This document shows positions 56,525-64,000 of a stretch of DNA of 64,000 nt, in pieces. Origin of the DNA: Desulfonema magnum. GTDB taxonomy: Bacteria; Desulfobacterota; Desulfobacteria; Desulfobacterales; 4be13. How positions within the stretch are numbered: position 1 is the stretch's first letter; each line of letters opens with the position of its first letter. The DNA is taken from NCBI RefSeq assembly GCF_017377395.1, contig NZ_CP061800.1:3224001-3288000 (forward strand), in the 5' to 3' direction. The notes beneath the pieces are model-generated. The model did no database searches, had not been told where the DNA came from, and was given only the letters and a program-made list of their open reading frames with translations. Position numbers and translations under genes: made by a program.

Positions 56525-56557
56525 TAAATGCAGTTTTGAATGTAAAGGAAAAATATT

Positions 56558-57910
56558 ATGGAACTCTCCTATTTAAACGCAGTTTCGCCTGTTGACGGGC
56601 GTTATCGGAAAGCAGTTGAGAAATTTGCTGATTATTTTTCAGAAGGCGCACTGATAAAATATCGTGTGCGGGTTGAGGTCGAATATTTCATAGCATTATG
56701 CGACTTGCCATTACCTCAGCTAAAAAGTTTTGACAAGAATCTGTATGAATCTTTAAGAGAAATTTATAAAAATTTTACATTGGAAGATGCTCAGAAAATA
56801 AAGGATATTGAGAAAATAACCAATCATGATGTAAAGGCGGTTGAGTATTTTCTCAAGGAAAAATTTGATCATCTCAGATTGGAGGCATACAAAGAATTTA
56901 TTCATTTCGGTCTGACCTCCCAGGATATCAACAATACAGCCATTCCCCTTTCATTAAAAGAGGGATGGTCTGAAGTATTGCAGCCAGCTTTGGACGAAGT
57001 TTGCGACGCATTGAAAGAGAAAGCCAATGCCTGGAAAAACATTCCCATGCTTGCGCGAACTCACGGACAGCCCGCGTCTCCCACAAGCCTGGGCAAAGAA
57101 ATTTATGTATTTGCCGACCGGCTGGACAGGCAAAAAGAGCTGTTAAAAACCATTCCGTTCTCAGCCAAATTCGGCGGGGCAACCGGTAATTTCAACGCAC
57201 ATCACATTGCCTATCCGGACATTGACTGGATTGCTTTCGGGGATCATCTGGTGAACGATATCCTGGGGCTTGACCGTTCAAAAGTGACCACCCAGATTGA
57301 GCATTACGATAATCTGGGGGCATTTTTCGATAATCTGAAACGGATCAACACCATTCTTCTTGATCTGGATCGGGATATCTGGGCTTATATCTCCATGAAT
57401 TATTTTAAGCAGAAAATTAAAGCCGGAGAAGTGGGATCCTCGGCCATGCCGCATAAGGTCAATCCCATTGACTTTGAAAATTCAGAAGGCAACCTGGGAA
57501 TTGCCAATGCCATTTTCGAACATCTTTCAGCAAAGCTGCCGATTTCAAGACTGCAAAGAGACCTGACAGACTCCACAGTGACAAGAAATATCGGTATGCC
57601 CCTGGCATATACACTGATTGCGTTAAAATCCCTGTTAAAAGGACTGGGCAAACTGATTCTCAATGAAGACGTAATCCGTGCGGATTTGCAGAATAACTGG
57701 GCTGTCGTGGCCGAAGCCATTCAGACGGTTTTGCGACGTGAGGGCTATCCCAAGCCTTATGAAGCACTGAAAGAACTCACCCGGACCCATGCCGCTATTG
57801 ACCAGAAAGCAATTGCGGACTTTATTCAGACCCTGAATGTGTCAGAAAAGGTAAAAGAGGAATTGCTTAAAATCACACCGGAGAATTATACCGGAGTGTG
57901 CAATTTCTAG
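56558..57910 (+). CDS. purB: Adenylosuccinate lyase
   Basis: 450 aa. Catalyses two fumarate-releasing steps in purine synthesis (SAICAR to AICAR and adenylosuccinate to AMP). Seen: SPVDGRYR at the N-terminus, TNHDVKAVEYF, HFGLTSQDINNTA, RTHGQPASPTSLGKE (catalytic His), and the fumarase/aspartase-superfamily signature GSSAMPHKVNPIDFENSEGN with its catalytic Ser. Full length. AAAGGAAA precedes the ATG. It stands between two repeat elements with no purine neighbours. Confidence 0.96.
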   Translation: MELSYLNAVSPVDGRYRKAVEKFADYFSEGALIKYRVRVEVEYFIALCDLPLPQLKSFDKNLYESLREIYKNFTLEDAQKIKDIEKITNHDVKAVEYFLKEKFDHLRLEAYKEFIHFGLTSQDINNTAIPLSLKEGWSEVLQPALDEVCDALKEKANAWKNIPMLARTHGQPASPTSLGKEIYVFADRLDRQKELLKTIPFSAKFGGATGNFNAHHIAYPDIDWIAFGDHLVNDILGLDRSKVTTQIEHYDNLGAFFDNLKRINTILLDLDRDIWAYISMNYFKQKIKAGEVGSSAMPHKVNPIDFENSEGNLGIANAIFEHLSAKLPISRLQRDLTDSTVTRNIGMPLAYTLIALKSLLKGLGKLILNEDVIRADLQNNWAVVAEAIQTVLRREGYPKPYEALKELTRTHAAIDQKAIADFIQTLNVSEKVKEELLKITPENYTGVCNF

Positions 57911-57923
57911 GTGCTGACCTGCA

Positions 57924-58330
57924 TAAGTAACTACCTAACCATAAGTTTTCGATATTCGCACGGGAAAGAAACCCGGGTTTTTCCCCGGAATGATCCGCCG
58001 CCCCTGAAGAAAAAAAGCCGGGTTTCTCCGCTGTTCGCGGAAAAAAAGATGTATAAAAAATTTTTGATTATAACGGATTTAGGGGAGGCCGGCAATATGA
58101 CAACGGATTCAGGGGATGAAACGGATAGTACCGGCCGATATGACAGCGGTTCCCCGAAGGGTGTTTCCGATCCGGAAAGCCTTATCCCGGCAGGCAGCCC
58201 GTAATCCGGTGCCGCGGGAAGCCGATCTGAAAAGTCATATCCGTTTCATCCTTTTTATCCGCTGTCATATTCACGGCCGGAGCCTCCCCAAAATCCGTTA
58301 TAATCAGAAAAATTTTTGATCAGGTACTTA
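57924..58330. mobile_element. TAAGTACC-family MITE interrupted by a second element
   Basis: Left end TAAGTAACTACCTAACCATAAG, core GAAACCCGGGTTTTTCC / AAAAAGCCGGGTTTC, right end GATCAGGTACTTA. In reverse orientation to the copy at 48328. The right arm is split at 58065 by the nested element. Confidence 0.7.
58066..58305. mobile_element. 240-bp nested MITE with GATTATAACGGATTT ends
   Basis: Terminal inverted repeats GATTATAACGGATTT-A/T-GGGGAGGC (left 58066-58089, right 58282-58305). AAAAATTTTT flanks both sides (58056-58065, 58308-58317), a possible duplication. A single related end (CCTCTAAATCCGTTATGATC) lies near 59792-59811. Confidence 0.7.
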
Positions 58331-58373
58331 TCAGCCAGGCTGTCTAAATCACCTGTTTTTATTCGCCTGCTTT

Positions 58374-58426
58374 CCCTTTGACAGGCTCAGGGCACGCTGT
58401 TCCCGCTCCCTGAGCTTGTCGAAGGG
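58374..58426. repeat. CAAGCTCAGG-type palindrome
   Basis: Imperfect inverted repeat with arms CCCTTTGACAGGCTCAGGG and CCCTGAGCTTGTCGAAGGG. Related to 31389-31415. Confidence 0.6.
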
Positions 58427-58605
58427 AGCGGAAGCAGGAGCGGATAAGACCGGGTAAAAAATGAAGGAGGATTTAATCCCTTTCTTATCATCCTCTTCTT
58501 ATATAAAATCCTTGTAGCGAGGAGGAGGAGGAGGAAGCAGCAGCAAACTTACAGGCGACGGGGTCCGCCTTTAAAGTGATTTCCGGAAAAGAACACACCG
58601 GCTTT

Positions 58606-58724
58606 CAGTTCGTAGTTCCGCCTTTAGGCGGTGTCGCAGTTCGTAGTTCCGCCTTTAGGCGGTGTCGCAGTTCGTAGTTCCGCCTTTAGGCGGTGTAAGA
58701 CCGCCTAAAGGCGGAACTACGAAC
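58606..58724. repeat. Three 31-bp repeats ending in a perfect 25-bp hairpin
   Basis: Units of CAGTTCGTAGTTCCGCCT... start at 58606, 58637 and 58668. The third is followed by its exact inverted copy, giving a 25-bp stem (58670-58694 / 58700-58724) with the loop GTAAG. Non-coding. Confidence 0.9.
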
Positions 58725-58782
58725 GGGTATGTTCATTCTTGGGAATTGCCTAAGCGCCGCTGTGCTGATGACGCCTGCTAAA
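58724..58782 (+). promoter_or_regulatory. Possible fluoride riboswitch fragment upstream of crcB
   Basis: The 3' part GCTGATGACGCCTGC closely resembles the end of the fluoride riboswitch consensus (GGCUGAUGACNCCUAC), with an AGC/GCT stem before it, and lies 26 bases before crcB, the usual partner gene. The 5' half (GATGGNGTTC and its pseudoknot partner) is not clearly present, so it may be degraded or the match accidental. Confidence 0.35.
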
Positions 58783-58807
58783 AAAATTATTATTATACGA
58801 GGCAGAT

Positions 58808-59191
58808 ATGAACAAAATCATTTTGGTAGGAACCGGCGGCTTTGTCGGTGCCATTTTAAGATATGTCATCGGCGGCTATGTTCAGAAATGGACTGCAAGT
58901 GTTGGCTTTCCCTACGGAACTCTCTCGGTGAACCTTATCGGATGTCTTGTTATCGGTATGCTTTCACGTATGGATGAGATACGAAGTGTGTTTTCGCCTG
59001 AAATACGGCTTTTGGTGTTTGTGGGCGTTCTGGGGGCACTGACCACATTCTCCACCTTCAGTAATGAAACCATCAGTCTGATGAATGATAAGCGGATTTA
59101 TCTTGCTTTCCTGAACATTGTCATCCATATAATATTCGGACTGTCCGCGGTATTATTGGGTCGCATATTCATTTATCTTATATGGAGGTGA
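58808..59191 (+). CDS. crcB: CrcB / Fluc fluoride channel
   Basis: 127 aa with four membrane segments. Exports toxic fluoride as a dimeric channel. Signatures: GTGGFVGAILRYVIGGYVQ, FPYGTLSVNLIGCLVIGML (conserved Asn), GVLGALTTFSTFSNETISLM (Thr-Thr-Phe-Ser-Thr-Phe pore motif). The ATG follows ACGAGGCAGAT. It is 3 bases upstream of a DUF190 gene, a known pairing. Confidence 0.93.
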   Translation: MNKIILVGTGGFVGAILRYVIGGYVQKWTASVGFPYGTLSVNLIGCLVIGMLSRMDEIRSVFSPEIRLLVFVGVLGALTTFSTFSNETISLMNDKRIYLAFLNIVIHIIFGLSAVLLGRIFIYLIWR

Positions 59192-59194
59192 ATA

Positions 59195-59530
59195 ATGAAA
59201 ATTTCAGAACAAGGACAATTACTTCGGATACTTATCGGTGAAACTGACAAGCACGAAGGAAAACCGCTGTATGAGTGGATTGTTATCAAAGCAAGAGAAC
59301 AGGGACTGGCAGGAGCAACCGTTCTGCGGGGAGTAATGGGATTCGGTGCAAACAGTCGTATTCATACGACCAAAATATTACGTCTTTCCGAGGACCTGCC
59401 AATTGTTATTGAAATTGTTGACACCCATGAAAAATTAAAACATTTTCTTGAGACGATTGATAATGTGATCACTGAAGGTCTGGCAACGCTGGAGAAAGCA
59501 GATATTCAGTTTTACAGAGGCAGTAAATAG
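59195..59530 (+). CDS. DUF190 family protein
   Basis: 111 aa. DUF190 proteins have a PII/ferredoxin-like fold and often sit beside crcB, as here (3-base gap, shared transcript, GGAGGTG overlapping the crcB end). Seen: LLRILIGETDKHEGKPLYEWIV, the GATVLRGVMGFG loop and VIEIVDTHEKLKHFL. Presumed accessory or regulator for fluoride handling; the biochemical role is not known. Confidence 0.92.
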   Translation: MKISEQGQLLRILIGETDKHEGKPLYEWIVIKAREQGLAGATVLRGVMGFGANSRIHTTKILRLSEDLPIVIEIVDTHEKLKHFLETIDNVITEGLATLEKADIQFYRGSK

Positions 59531-59532
59531 CT

Positions 59533-59653
59533 GAGACTCGATCATCAAGTTTTTTTTGTCATTCCTGCTTTCGCAGGCTTCGGCGTGAGTTCAGTCGAAC
59601 GGAATAACAGACTGTTATCGAAATCTGCTCAGAAAACTTGATCATCGAGTTTC
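59533..59653. mobile_element. 121-bp MITE with ACTCGATCATCAAG ends
   Basis: Inverted ends GAGACTCGATCATCAAGTTT and AAAACTTGATCATCGAGTTTC, differing at a few positions. An internal CCTGCTTTCGCAGG hairpin. Begins 3 bases after the DUF190 stop codon. Confidence 0.7.
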
Positions 59654-59723
59654 ATAATCACAAAAAAATAACTTTTTAAAAAATCATTTTTTATCCAACA
59701 GTTATGCCTGTCGCTCATATTAT

Positions 59724-59755
59724 TCGGAGTGCCAAACTGCAAGTTTGGCACTCCG
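59724..59755. repeat. Perfect hairpin CGGAGTGCCAAACT
   Basis: 14-bp arms CGGAGTGCCAAACT / AGTTTGGCACTCCG with a short loop GCA. Shares CGGAGTGC with the repeats at 35779. Could act as a terminator but no T run follows. Confidence 0.6.
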
Positions 59756-59844
59756 GAAGGCCGGCAAAGATGCTACAAATATGCCGCCCTTCCTCTAAAT
59801 CCGTTATGATCAGTTTTTTTCTACAGAACCCGGCACAGAGAAAT

Positions 59845-59937
59845 AAACGCTCATGAAAAAGCCGGGTTTTTCACCCCTGGCCATGAAAATGTCAGCGGAC
59901 AAAAACCCGGCTTTTCAAAATGTATTTTCACGGTAAA
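59845..59937 (+). repeat. 94-bp AAGCCGGG palindromic element, copy 3
   Basis: Same layout as 7780-7874, ending TGTATTTTCACGGTAAA two bases before the helicase ATG at 59940, so the translation-start region of that gene lies inside the element. Confidence 0.7.
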
Positions 59938-59939
59938 AA

Positions 59940-62900
59940 ATGGCAAAAAAATTACCAATCATTATAGATAACCGCAACAGAAACACATTATTAAACGCGT
60001 TTCAGAAGCTGTTGCCAAATCTTGAAAAAATGGATGTTGCCACGGGCATGTTCGAAGTCGGCGCTTTTCTGCTCTTGGAAGGTCTGTGGCAGCATCTGAA
60101 TAAAATTCGCATTCTCATGGGAGATGAAACCACAAGGCGGACAAAGCAGGAGCTTGTCAGGGCATTGTCAGAGGCATCAGATAACAGTATTGAAAATGAG
60201 AAAGTGCGTGATGACGCGCTGACCGGTCTTGCAGCCGTTCGCCAGGCCATCACAGATAAGCAGATTATCCTGAGAGTATATTCCCGGTCAAAATTTCATG
60301 CCAAGTCATATCTGATGGAAGCAAAGGAAACCAGTCCGGTTGATTTTGCCATTGTGGGCAGTTCAAATTTTACCCGCCCGGGACTTACGGAAAATTTGGA
60401 ACTGAATCTTTTCAGCACGGATCAGGCGCATATTGAAAGCCTTCGCAACTGGTATAATGACATATGGAAAGACAGCGACACGGTCAGCTCGGAATTGCTG
60501 AATGTTATTGAGCCGCACCTGAAAGAGTATGACCCGTTTACGGTTTATGCAAAAGCGTTATCAGCATTTTTTGCCGGGCGTGAAAAGAGCCAGGATGAAT
60601 GGGAGCGTAATCAGTCCGTGATTTATCCCATGCTGTCTCAGTATCAGAAAGACGGCTATCATCAGGCATTGCAGATTTCGGAAAATTGGAGGGGTGCGCT
60701 GGTCTGTGACGGCGTGGGTCTTGGCAAAACCTTTATCGGGCTGATGCTCCTGGAACGATGTCTGCATGAAGACAAACGCATTCTGCTAATTGTCCCCAAA
60801 TCAGCTGAGGAAAGTGTGTGGCAGGCAAATATAAAAAGATATCTGCGTCCGCATTATTCCATAGAACTCAGGGAACGCCTGCGGGTTGAAAAACATACGA
60901 GTTTTGGCCGGGAAGGGCTGATTGATGAGGAATGGCTCAGTTATTACCGAAAACGTACCGATGTCATCATCATAGACGAGGCCCATCATTTTCGAAATCC
61001 CAAAGCCAACAGGGGCAAACTCCTGATGGATATCGCGGCACATAAAAAACTGTACATGCTGACTGCCACCCCTATCAACAACAGCCTGGATGACCTGTAT
61101 CATCTGATCAATTATTTTGCACAAAACAGACCTGATCATTTTGCCCGCATCCGCATCCGCAATTTACGCAAGCATTTTCTCACGGCTGAGAAAAAAATGG
61201 AAGCGGACAATCCTGACACGGCAATTACCGAGCTTGCAGAGGATGAAGATTTTCTTCGCACGGATGATCTGCTCAGAAATATCCTGATACAAAGGAGCCG
61301 GAAGTATGTGAAACAGTCCGAGGGCATAAAAAGCGGGAACAATGCCCCCCTGTTTCCGGTTCGGCAGAAACCGAGCGTCATCAGTTATTCTTTGAAATCT
61401 GTATATGCGGGCCTTTACGGAGAGATCAGAGACGCGTTTGACCGCCATCATCCGTTCCTGTCTCTGGCGATTTATAACACGGCATTATATCACAATGACC
61501 CGGACAAACGCATTGCAGAATCCCAGAAACAGATTGTCGGCCTTATCAGGACATTGCTGCTGAAAAGACTTGAAAGTTCTTTTAAGGCATTTGAGGCCAG
61601 CATTGAGGATCTGCTGGCGAAAATGGCGGATTTTCTGAAATATTATTCTTCGGAGCGTTTTGACGCATGGGAAAAAAGCAACAAACGCTGGTGGAAACGG
61701 GTTCAGGATCACATTGTTGAAAGACTTGAACGCGATGAAAAAGAGACCGAAAACGAGGAAGAGGATGATATCCCGGATGTTGCAAAAGAGTTTGATCCGA
61801 AACAGCATGACATGCAGCGGCTTTTGGACGATATCCTGGAGGATATGAACCAACTGACAGGTTTTCTGGGCAGAATTTTTCGGCGGTTTTATGTGAAAGG
61901 CAAAGAGGGAATAAGGGAAGACCCGAAAAAAGATGACAAGCTGCAAAAATTATTATATCATCTTGGTGAAGATGAATTGCTTAAAGGACAGAAGGTCATC
62001 ATTTTCAGCGAGTTCAGAAATACGGCCCGGTATCTGGCGGATCAGCTTGCCAGGGCCGGTTTCAAAAACATGGAACAGGTTGACAGCGGCAGAAATGTCA
62101 AAAACCGAGAGATGATCATCAAAAGGTTTGCGCCGTATTACAATTGCGTTGCTGATTCTGCTGAATTGTCCCGCTGTCTTAAAAAGCCCATTGACATTCT
62201 CATCTCCACCGATGTTTTATCAGAAGGTCTGAATTTGCAGGATGCGAGTCTGATTATCAATTATGATCTCCATTGGAATCCTGTCAGACTCATGCAGCGG
62301 ATCGGGCGTGTGGACCGCCGCCTTAATCCTGAGACTGAGGAAAAACTTGACCGTGCTTCATTTCTCAAGGGCAAAATTTATTTCTGGAATTTTCTGCCGC
62401 CAAAGGAAATGGAAGAACTGCTGCATCTGAAAGAACGATTGGACGGAAAAATCCTCAGAATCAACAAAACCCTCGGGATTGAAGGGGCATTGCTGACCCC
62501 GGATGATCCGGATATGGCCATGAAGCTCTTTAATGAGCGGTATGAGAGAAAAGAGTCCACAGAAGAACTCATGCGCCTTGAAAAACAGAGAATCATATCA
62601 GAGATGCCCGATGTCTGGAACTCATTGAAAACGCTTCCCAGACGTCTTTTTTCTGGTAAAAAGGCCGGGGCCGGTTTTGGTCCGATTCTGAACAAAAAGG
62701 GGGAAGCCATTGATCATATTGTGCCGGATTTTCGGCCAGGGCTGTTTGCCTGTTACCAGATGCCCCATGTGATCGGTCTTGCAAGCGATAATCTTTTTGA
62801 GTCAAAAAATGTGAAATATGATCCCAAAAGACACTCCGAAGGCGAGGTGAGATGGTATTTCCGAGATGCGGAAACTGGCAAAATCACCGAAATCCTTGAA

Positions 62901-63080
62901 CAGACCTGGGCCGCGGTGCGATGTTCTCAGGATACGGTCAGGGTTGCGGAGCAGGGCGTGACGCTGTTGGCCGAACCTCGCAAAGCCATTGAAAAGCATA
63001 TTAAGAACACCTATCTGAAAGACATACAGGCTCCCATAGGTGCAAAACCGGAGCTGGTTGCCTGGATGGAGATTTTATAA
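59940..63080 (+). CDS. PLD-domain SNF2-type helicase
   Basis: 1046 aa. N-terminal phospholipase-D-like domain (about 1-190) with KFHAKSYLM and GSSNFTRPGL (HxK...N; the acidic residue of a full HKD is not obvious). Superfamily-2 helicase core: Walker A CDGVGLGKTF near 256, DEAHHF near 343, LTATPINN near 374, then a charged insert (about 585-640) and the C-terminal lobe (SEFRNTARYLADQL, STDVLSEGLNLQDA, QRIGRVDRR at 754-794). SNF2/RapA-like enzymes move along or remodel DNA; PLD-helicase fusions occur in defence islands. No clear Shine-Dalgarno: the element at 59845 fills the leader. An AAA ATPase gene follows after 183 bases. Confidence 0.85.
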   Translation: MAKKLPIIIDNRNRNTLLNAFQKLLPNLEKMDVATGMFEVGAFLLLEGLWQHLNKIRILMGDETTRRTKQELVRALSEASDNSIENEKVRDDALTGLAAVRQAITDKQIILRVYSRSKFHAKSYLMEAKETSPVDFAIVGSSNFTRPGLTENLELNLFSTDQAHIESLRNWYNDIWKDSDTVSSELLNVIEPHLKEYDPFTVYAKALSAFFAGREKSQDEWERNQSVIYPMLSQYQKDGYHQALQISENWRGALVCDGVGLGKTFIGLMLLERCLHEDKRILLIVPKSAEESVWQANIKRYLRPHYSIELRERLRVEKHTSFGREGLIDEEWLSYYRKRTDVIIIDEAHHFRNPKANRGKLLMDIAAHKKLYMLTATPINNSLDDLYHLINYFAQNRPDHFARIRIRNLRKHFLTAEKKMEADNPDTAITELAEDEDFLRTDDLLRNILIQRSRKYVKQSEGIKSGNNAPLFPVRQKPSVISYSLKSVYAGLYGEIRDAFDRHHPFLSLAIYNTALYHNDPDKRIAESQKQIVGLIRTLLLKRLESSFKAFEASIEDLLAKMADFLKYYSSERFDAWEKSNKRWWKRVQDHIVERLERDEKETENEEEDDIPDVAKEFDPKQHDMQRLLDDILEDMNQLTGFLGRIFRRFYVKGKEGIREDPKKDDKLQKLLYHLGEDELLKGQKVIIFSEFRNTARYLADQLARAGFKNMEQVDSGRNVKNREMIIKRFAPYYNCVADSAELSRCLKKPIDILISTDVLSEGLNLQDASLIINYDLHWNPVRLMQRIGRVDRRLNPETEEKLDRASFLKGKIYFWNFLPPKEMEELLHLKERLDGKILRINKTLGIEGALLTPDDPDMAMKLFNERYERKESTEELMRLEKQRIISEMPDVWNSLKTLPRRLFSGKKAGAGFGPILNKKGEAIDHIVPDFRPGLFACYQMPHVIGLASDNLFESKNVKYDPKRHSEGEVRWYFRDAETGKITEILEQTWAAVRCSQDTVRVAEQGVTLLAEPRKAIEKHIKNTYLKDIQAPIGAKPELVAWMEIL

Positions 63081-63096
63081 TTTAAGCAGAAAGGTA

Positions 63097-63232
63097 ACCA
63101 CGAATCATACGAATAAAAAGGGATGAATGGCAATTATCTTCAGGGAATCAGGGAAGAAAAGCGGATTACAAAATGAAATTCAGAGGTATGAGCGGCGGGA
63201 TATCTGAAATAATTATTCGTGTGATTCTCGGT
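63097..63232. repeat. 136-bp element with imperfect inverted ends
   Basis: ACCACGAATCATACGAATAA at the left and the complement of ACCGAGAATCACACGAATAA at the right. Lies between the helicase and the AAA gene; MITE-like, or a dispersed repeat. No second copy here. Confidence 0.5.
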
Positions 63233-63263
63233 TTCAATAATTTACTTGGAAAGAGGCAACTGT

Positions 63264-64000
63264 ATGACCAACTCAGAACTGATTAGACAGCTTTTCTTGT
63301 CATTTAATAGCAAAGACAACGAAGCCTTTGTACAGGCGGCAAGGGAATATATTGAACGGGAGAGACGCAAAAAGCATACGATTGTTGCCAAAGAATTGGA
63401 AAAAGCCCTGTATCAGACGACGAGCGCATCTGAAAGCCGAAGACGCTTCAGGCAAAGTCTTCCGATTCCCAGAGATACGGAAAAAGGCTTTCCGTTGCTG
63501 GAAATTCAGTATTTTGAGCATGATTTAGACAGCCTGATCTTATCTCAGGAGACCAAAGCCCGGCTCGAACGAATTATCCGTGAGTTTAAGGATGCGGATA
63601 TTTTAGCGACCTACAATTTGGCTTATAAAAAGAAGGTTCTGCTCTGTGGCAAGCCCGGAACAGGCAAAACCTTTTCAGCGCAAATCATCAGTTCTGTGCT
63701 GAACATCCCTTTGGTTTATATTCGTTTTGACGCGATTATCTCCTCCTATCTGGGTGAAACTGCGGGCAATTTACGCAAGGTATTCGATTTTATTGAAAAC
63801 GATACTTGGATAGTTCTGTTTGATGAATTTGACATTATCGCTAAAAACCGTGACGATAGTCACGAACACGGCGAAATCAAACGGGTGGTGAACAACTTCT
63901 TGCAAATGCTGGATAATTTCAAAGGTGACAGCATCCTGTTTGCCGCCACCAATCATCAGAACATGCTCGACAGTGCCATTTGGCGACGCTTTGACGCGGT
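63264..64000 (+). CDS. AAA+ ATPase, IetA-like, cut by the window edge
   Basis: At least 245 aa, open to the window end. ATG at 63264 with AAAGAGG upstream. An N-terminal helical region (AREYIERERRKKHTIVAKEL) is followed by an AAA core: Walker A LLCGKPGTGKTF, Walker B WIVLFDEFDII, sensor FAATNHQNML and the arginine pair IWRRFDAV. The N-terminal pattern resembles the ATPase of IetAS-type pairs, in which a subtilisin-like protease gene follows; the next gene lies beyond this window, so this is a guess. Confidence 0.8.
   Translation, partial: MTNSELIRQLFLSFNSKDNEAFVQAAREYIERERRKKHTIVAKELEKALYQTTSASESRRRFRQSLPIPRDTEKGFPLLEIQYFEHDLDSLILSQETKARLERIIREFKDADILATYNLAYKKKVLLCGKPGTGKTFSAQIISSVLNIPLVYIRFDAIISSYLGETAGNLRKVFDFIENDTWIVLFDEFDIIAKNRDDSHEHGEIKRVVNNFLQMLDNFKGDSILFAATNHQNMLDSAIWRRFDA

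Larger units (their letters stand above)
57911..58807. other. Repeat-rich intergenic region before crcB
   Basis: No gene; the apparent frames at 57911-58319 lie in repeat DNA. It holds a TAAGTACC MITE (57924-58330) carrying a nested element (58066-58305), a CAAGCTCAGG palindrome (58374-58426), a triple 31-bp repeat with a perfect hairpin (58606-58724) and a possible fluoride-riboswitch fragment. Confidence 0.65.
59531..59939. other. Intergenic region with three small elements
   Basis: No gene. A 121-bp MITE (59533-59653), a perfect hairpin (59724-59755) and the 94-bp AAGCCGGG element (59845-59937) fill most of it. Confidence 0.6.

Noticed and set aside
57911..58319. Small proteins encoded at 57911-58204 and 58116-58319
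   Set aside because: Both frames lie within the nested MITEs and have no homology or ribosome binding site.

Overview
The window looks like a chromosome segment of a large-genome, probably multicellular or surface-living sulfate-reducing deltaproteobacterium (Desulfobacterales, of the Desulfonema / multicellular magnetotactic type). This is inferred from very large secreted proteins with caspase-like domains, a two-partner-secretion (TPS)/CHAT fusion, PEP-CTERM-like sorting, an Hnd-type diaphorase operon, GEMM-type and sigma-54 regulation, and many small palindromic mobile elements. No rRNA or tRNA gene was seen, so the assignment is not proven.

Region 1 (about 1-31.3 kb) is a plus-strand run of giant exported proteins. 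The 2064-aa protein at 1222 carries five WWKW jelly-roll-like repeats, an NHL propeller, two caspase-like (C13-type) domains and a dockerin-like EF-hand tail. A 1071-aa DUF4114 protein follows at 8064 with the same tail. A third paralogue (12074-19621) is split by a complete 1594-bp insertion sequence whose 5-bp target duplication is intact. Next come a 1140-aa MopE-repeat/PPC/chitobiase-C protein (19731) and a 2624-aa TPS-domain / beta-helix / TPR / CHAT fusion (23380).

Region 2 (31.5-36.7 kb) holds a NamZ/DUF1343 enzyme, a small coiled-coil protein, an ATP-grasp gene containing an 11-copy heptanucleotide repeat, an HNH nuclease, recX, a DMT transporter and a metallo-beta-lactamase-fold hydrolase. 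Region 3 (37.15-39.22 kb) is a CRISPR array of 30 repeats with no cas gene in view. Region 4 (39.9-47.6 kb, minus strand) is metabolic: ahcY and metK (methyl cycle), panC with no canonical start in the expected place, a cyclic-nucleotide-binding protein, and hndC-hndB-hndA.

Region 5 (48.3-55.2 kb) returns to the surface theme. A GEMM cyclic-dinucleotide riboswitch precedes a 1769-aa trypsin-like protease / beta-helix / TSP3 / dockerin protein, followed by a 202-aa cohesin-like protein with a PEP-CTERM-like anchor. Together with the dockerin-like tails upstream this suggests a cohesin-dockerin surface assembly that carries proteases and calcium-binding repeats instead of cellulases. Region 6 (55.7-64 kb) has idi, purB, crcB with a DUF190 gene, a PLD-SNF2 helicase, and the start of an AAA ATPase cut by the window edge; the last two may belong to a defence locus.

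Intergenic DNA is crowded with small non-autonomous elements: TAAGTACC-ended MITEs, a 115-bp MITE with perfect inverted repeats, a 94-bp family around AAGCCGGG palindromes, double-hairpin REP-like motifs and heptanucleotide arrays.
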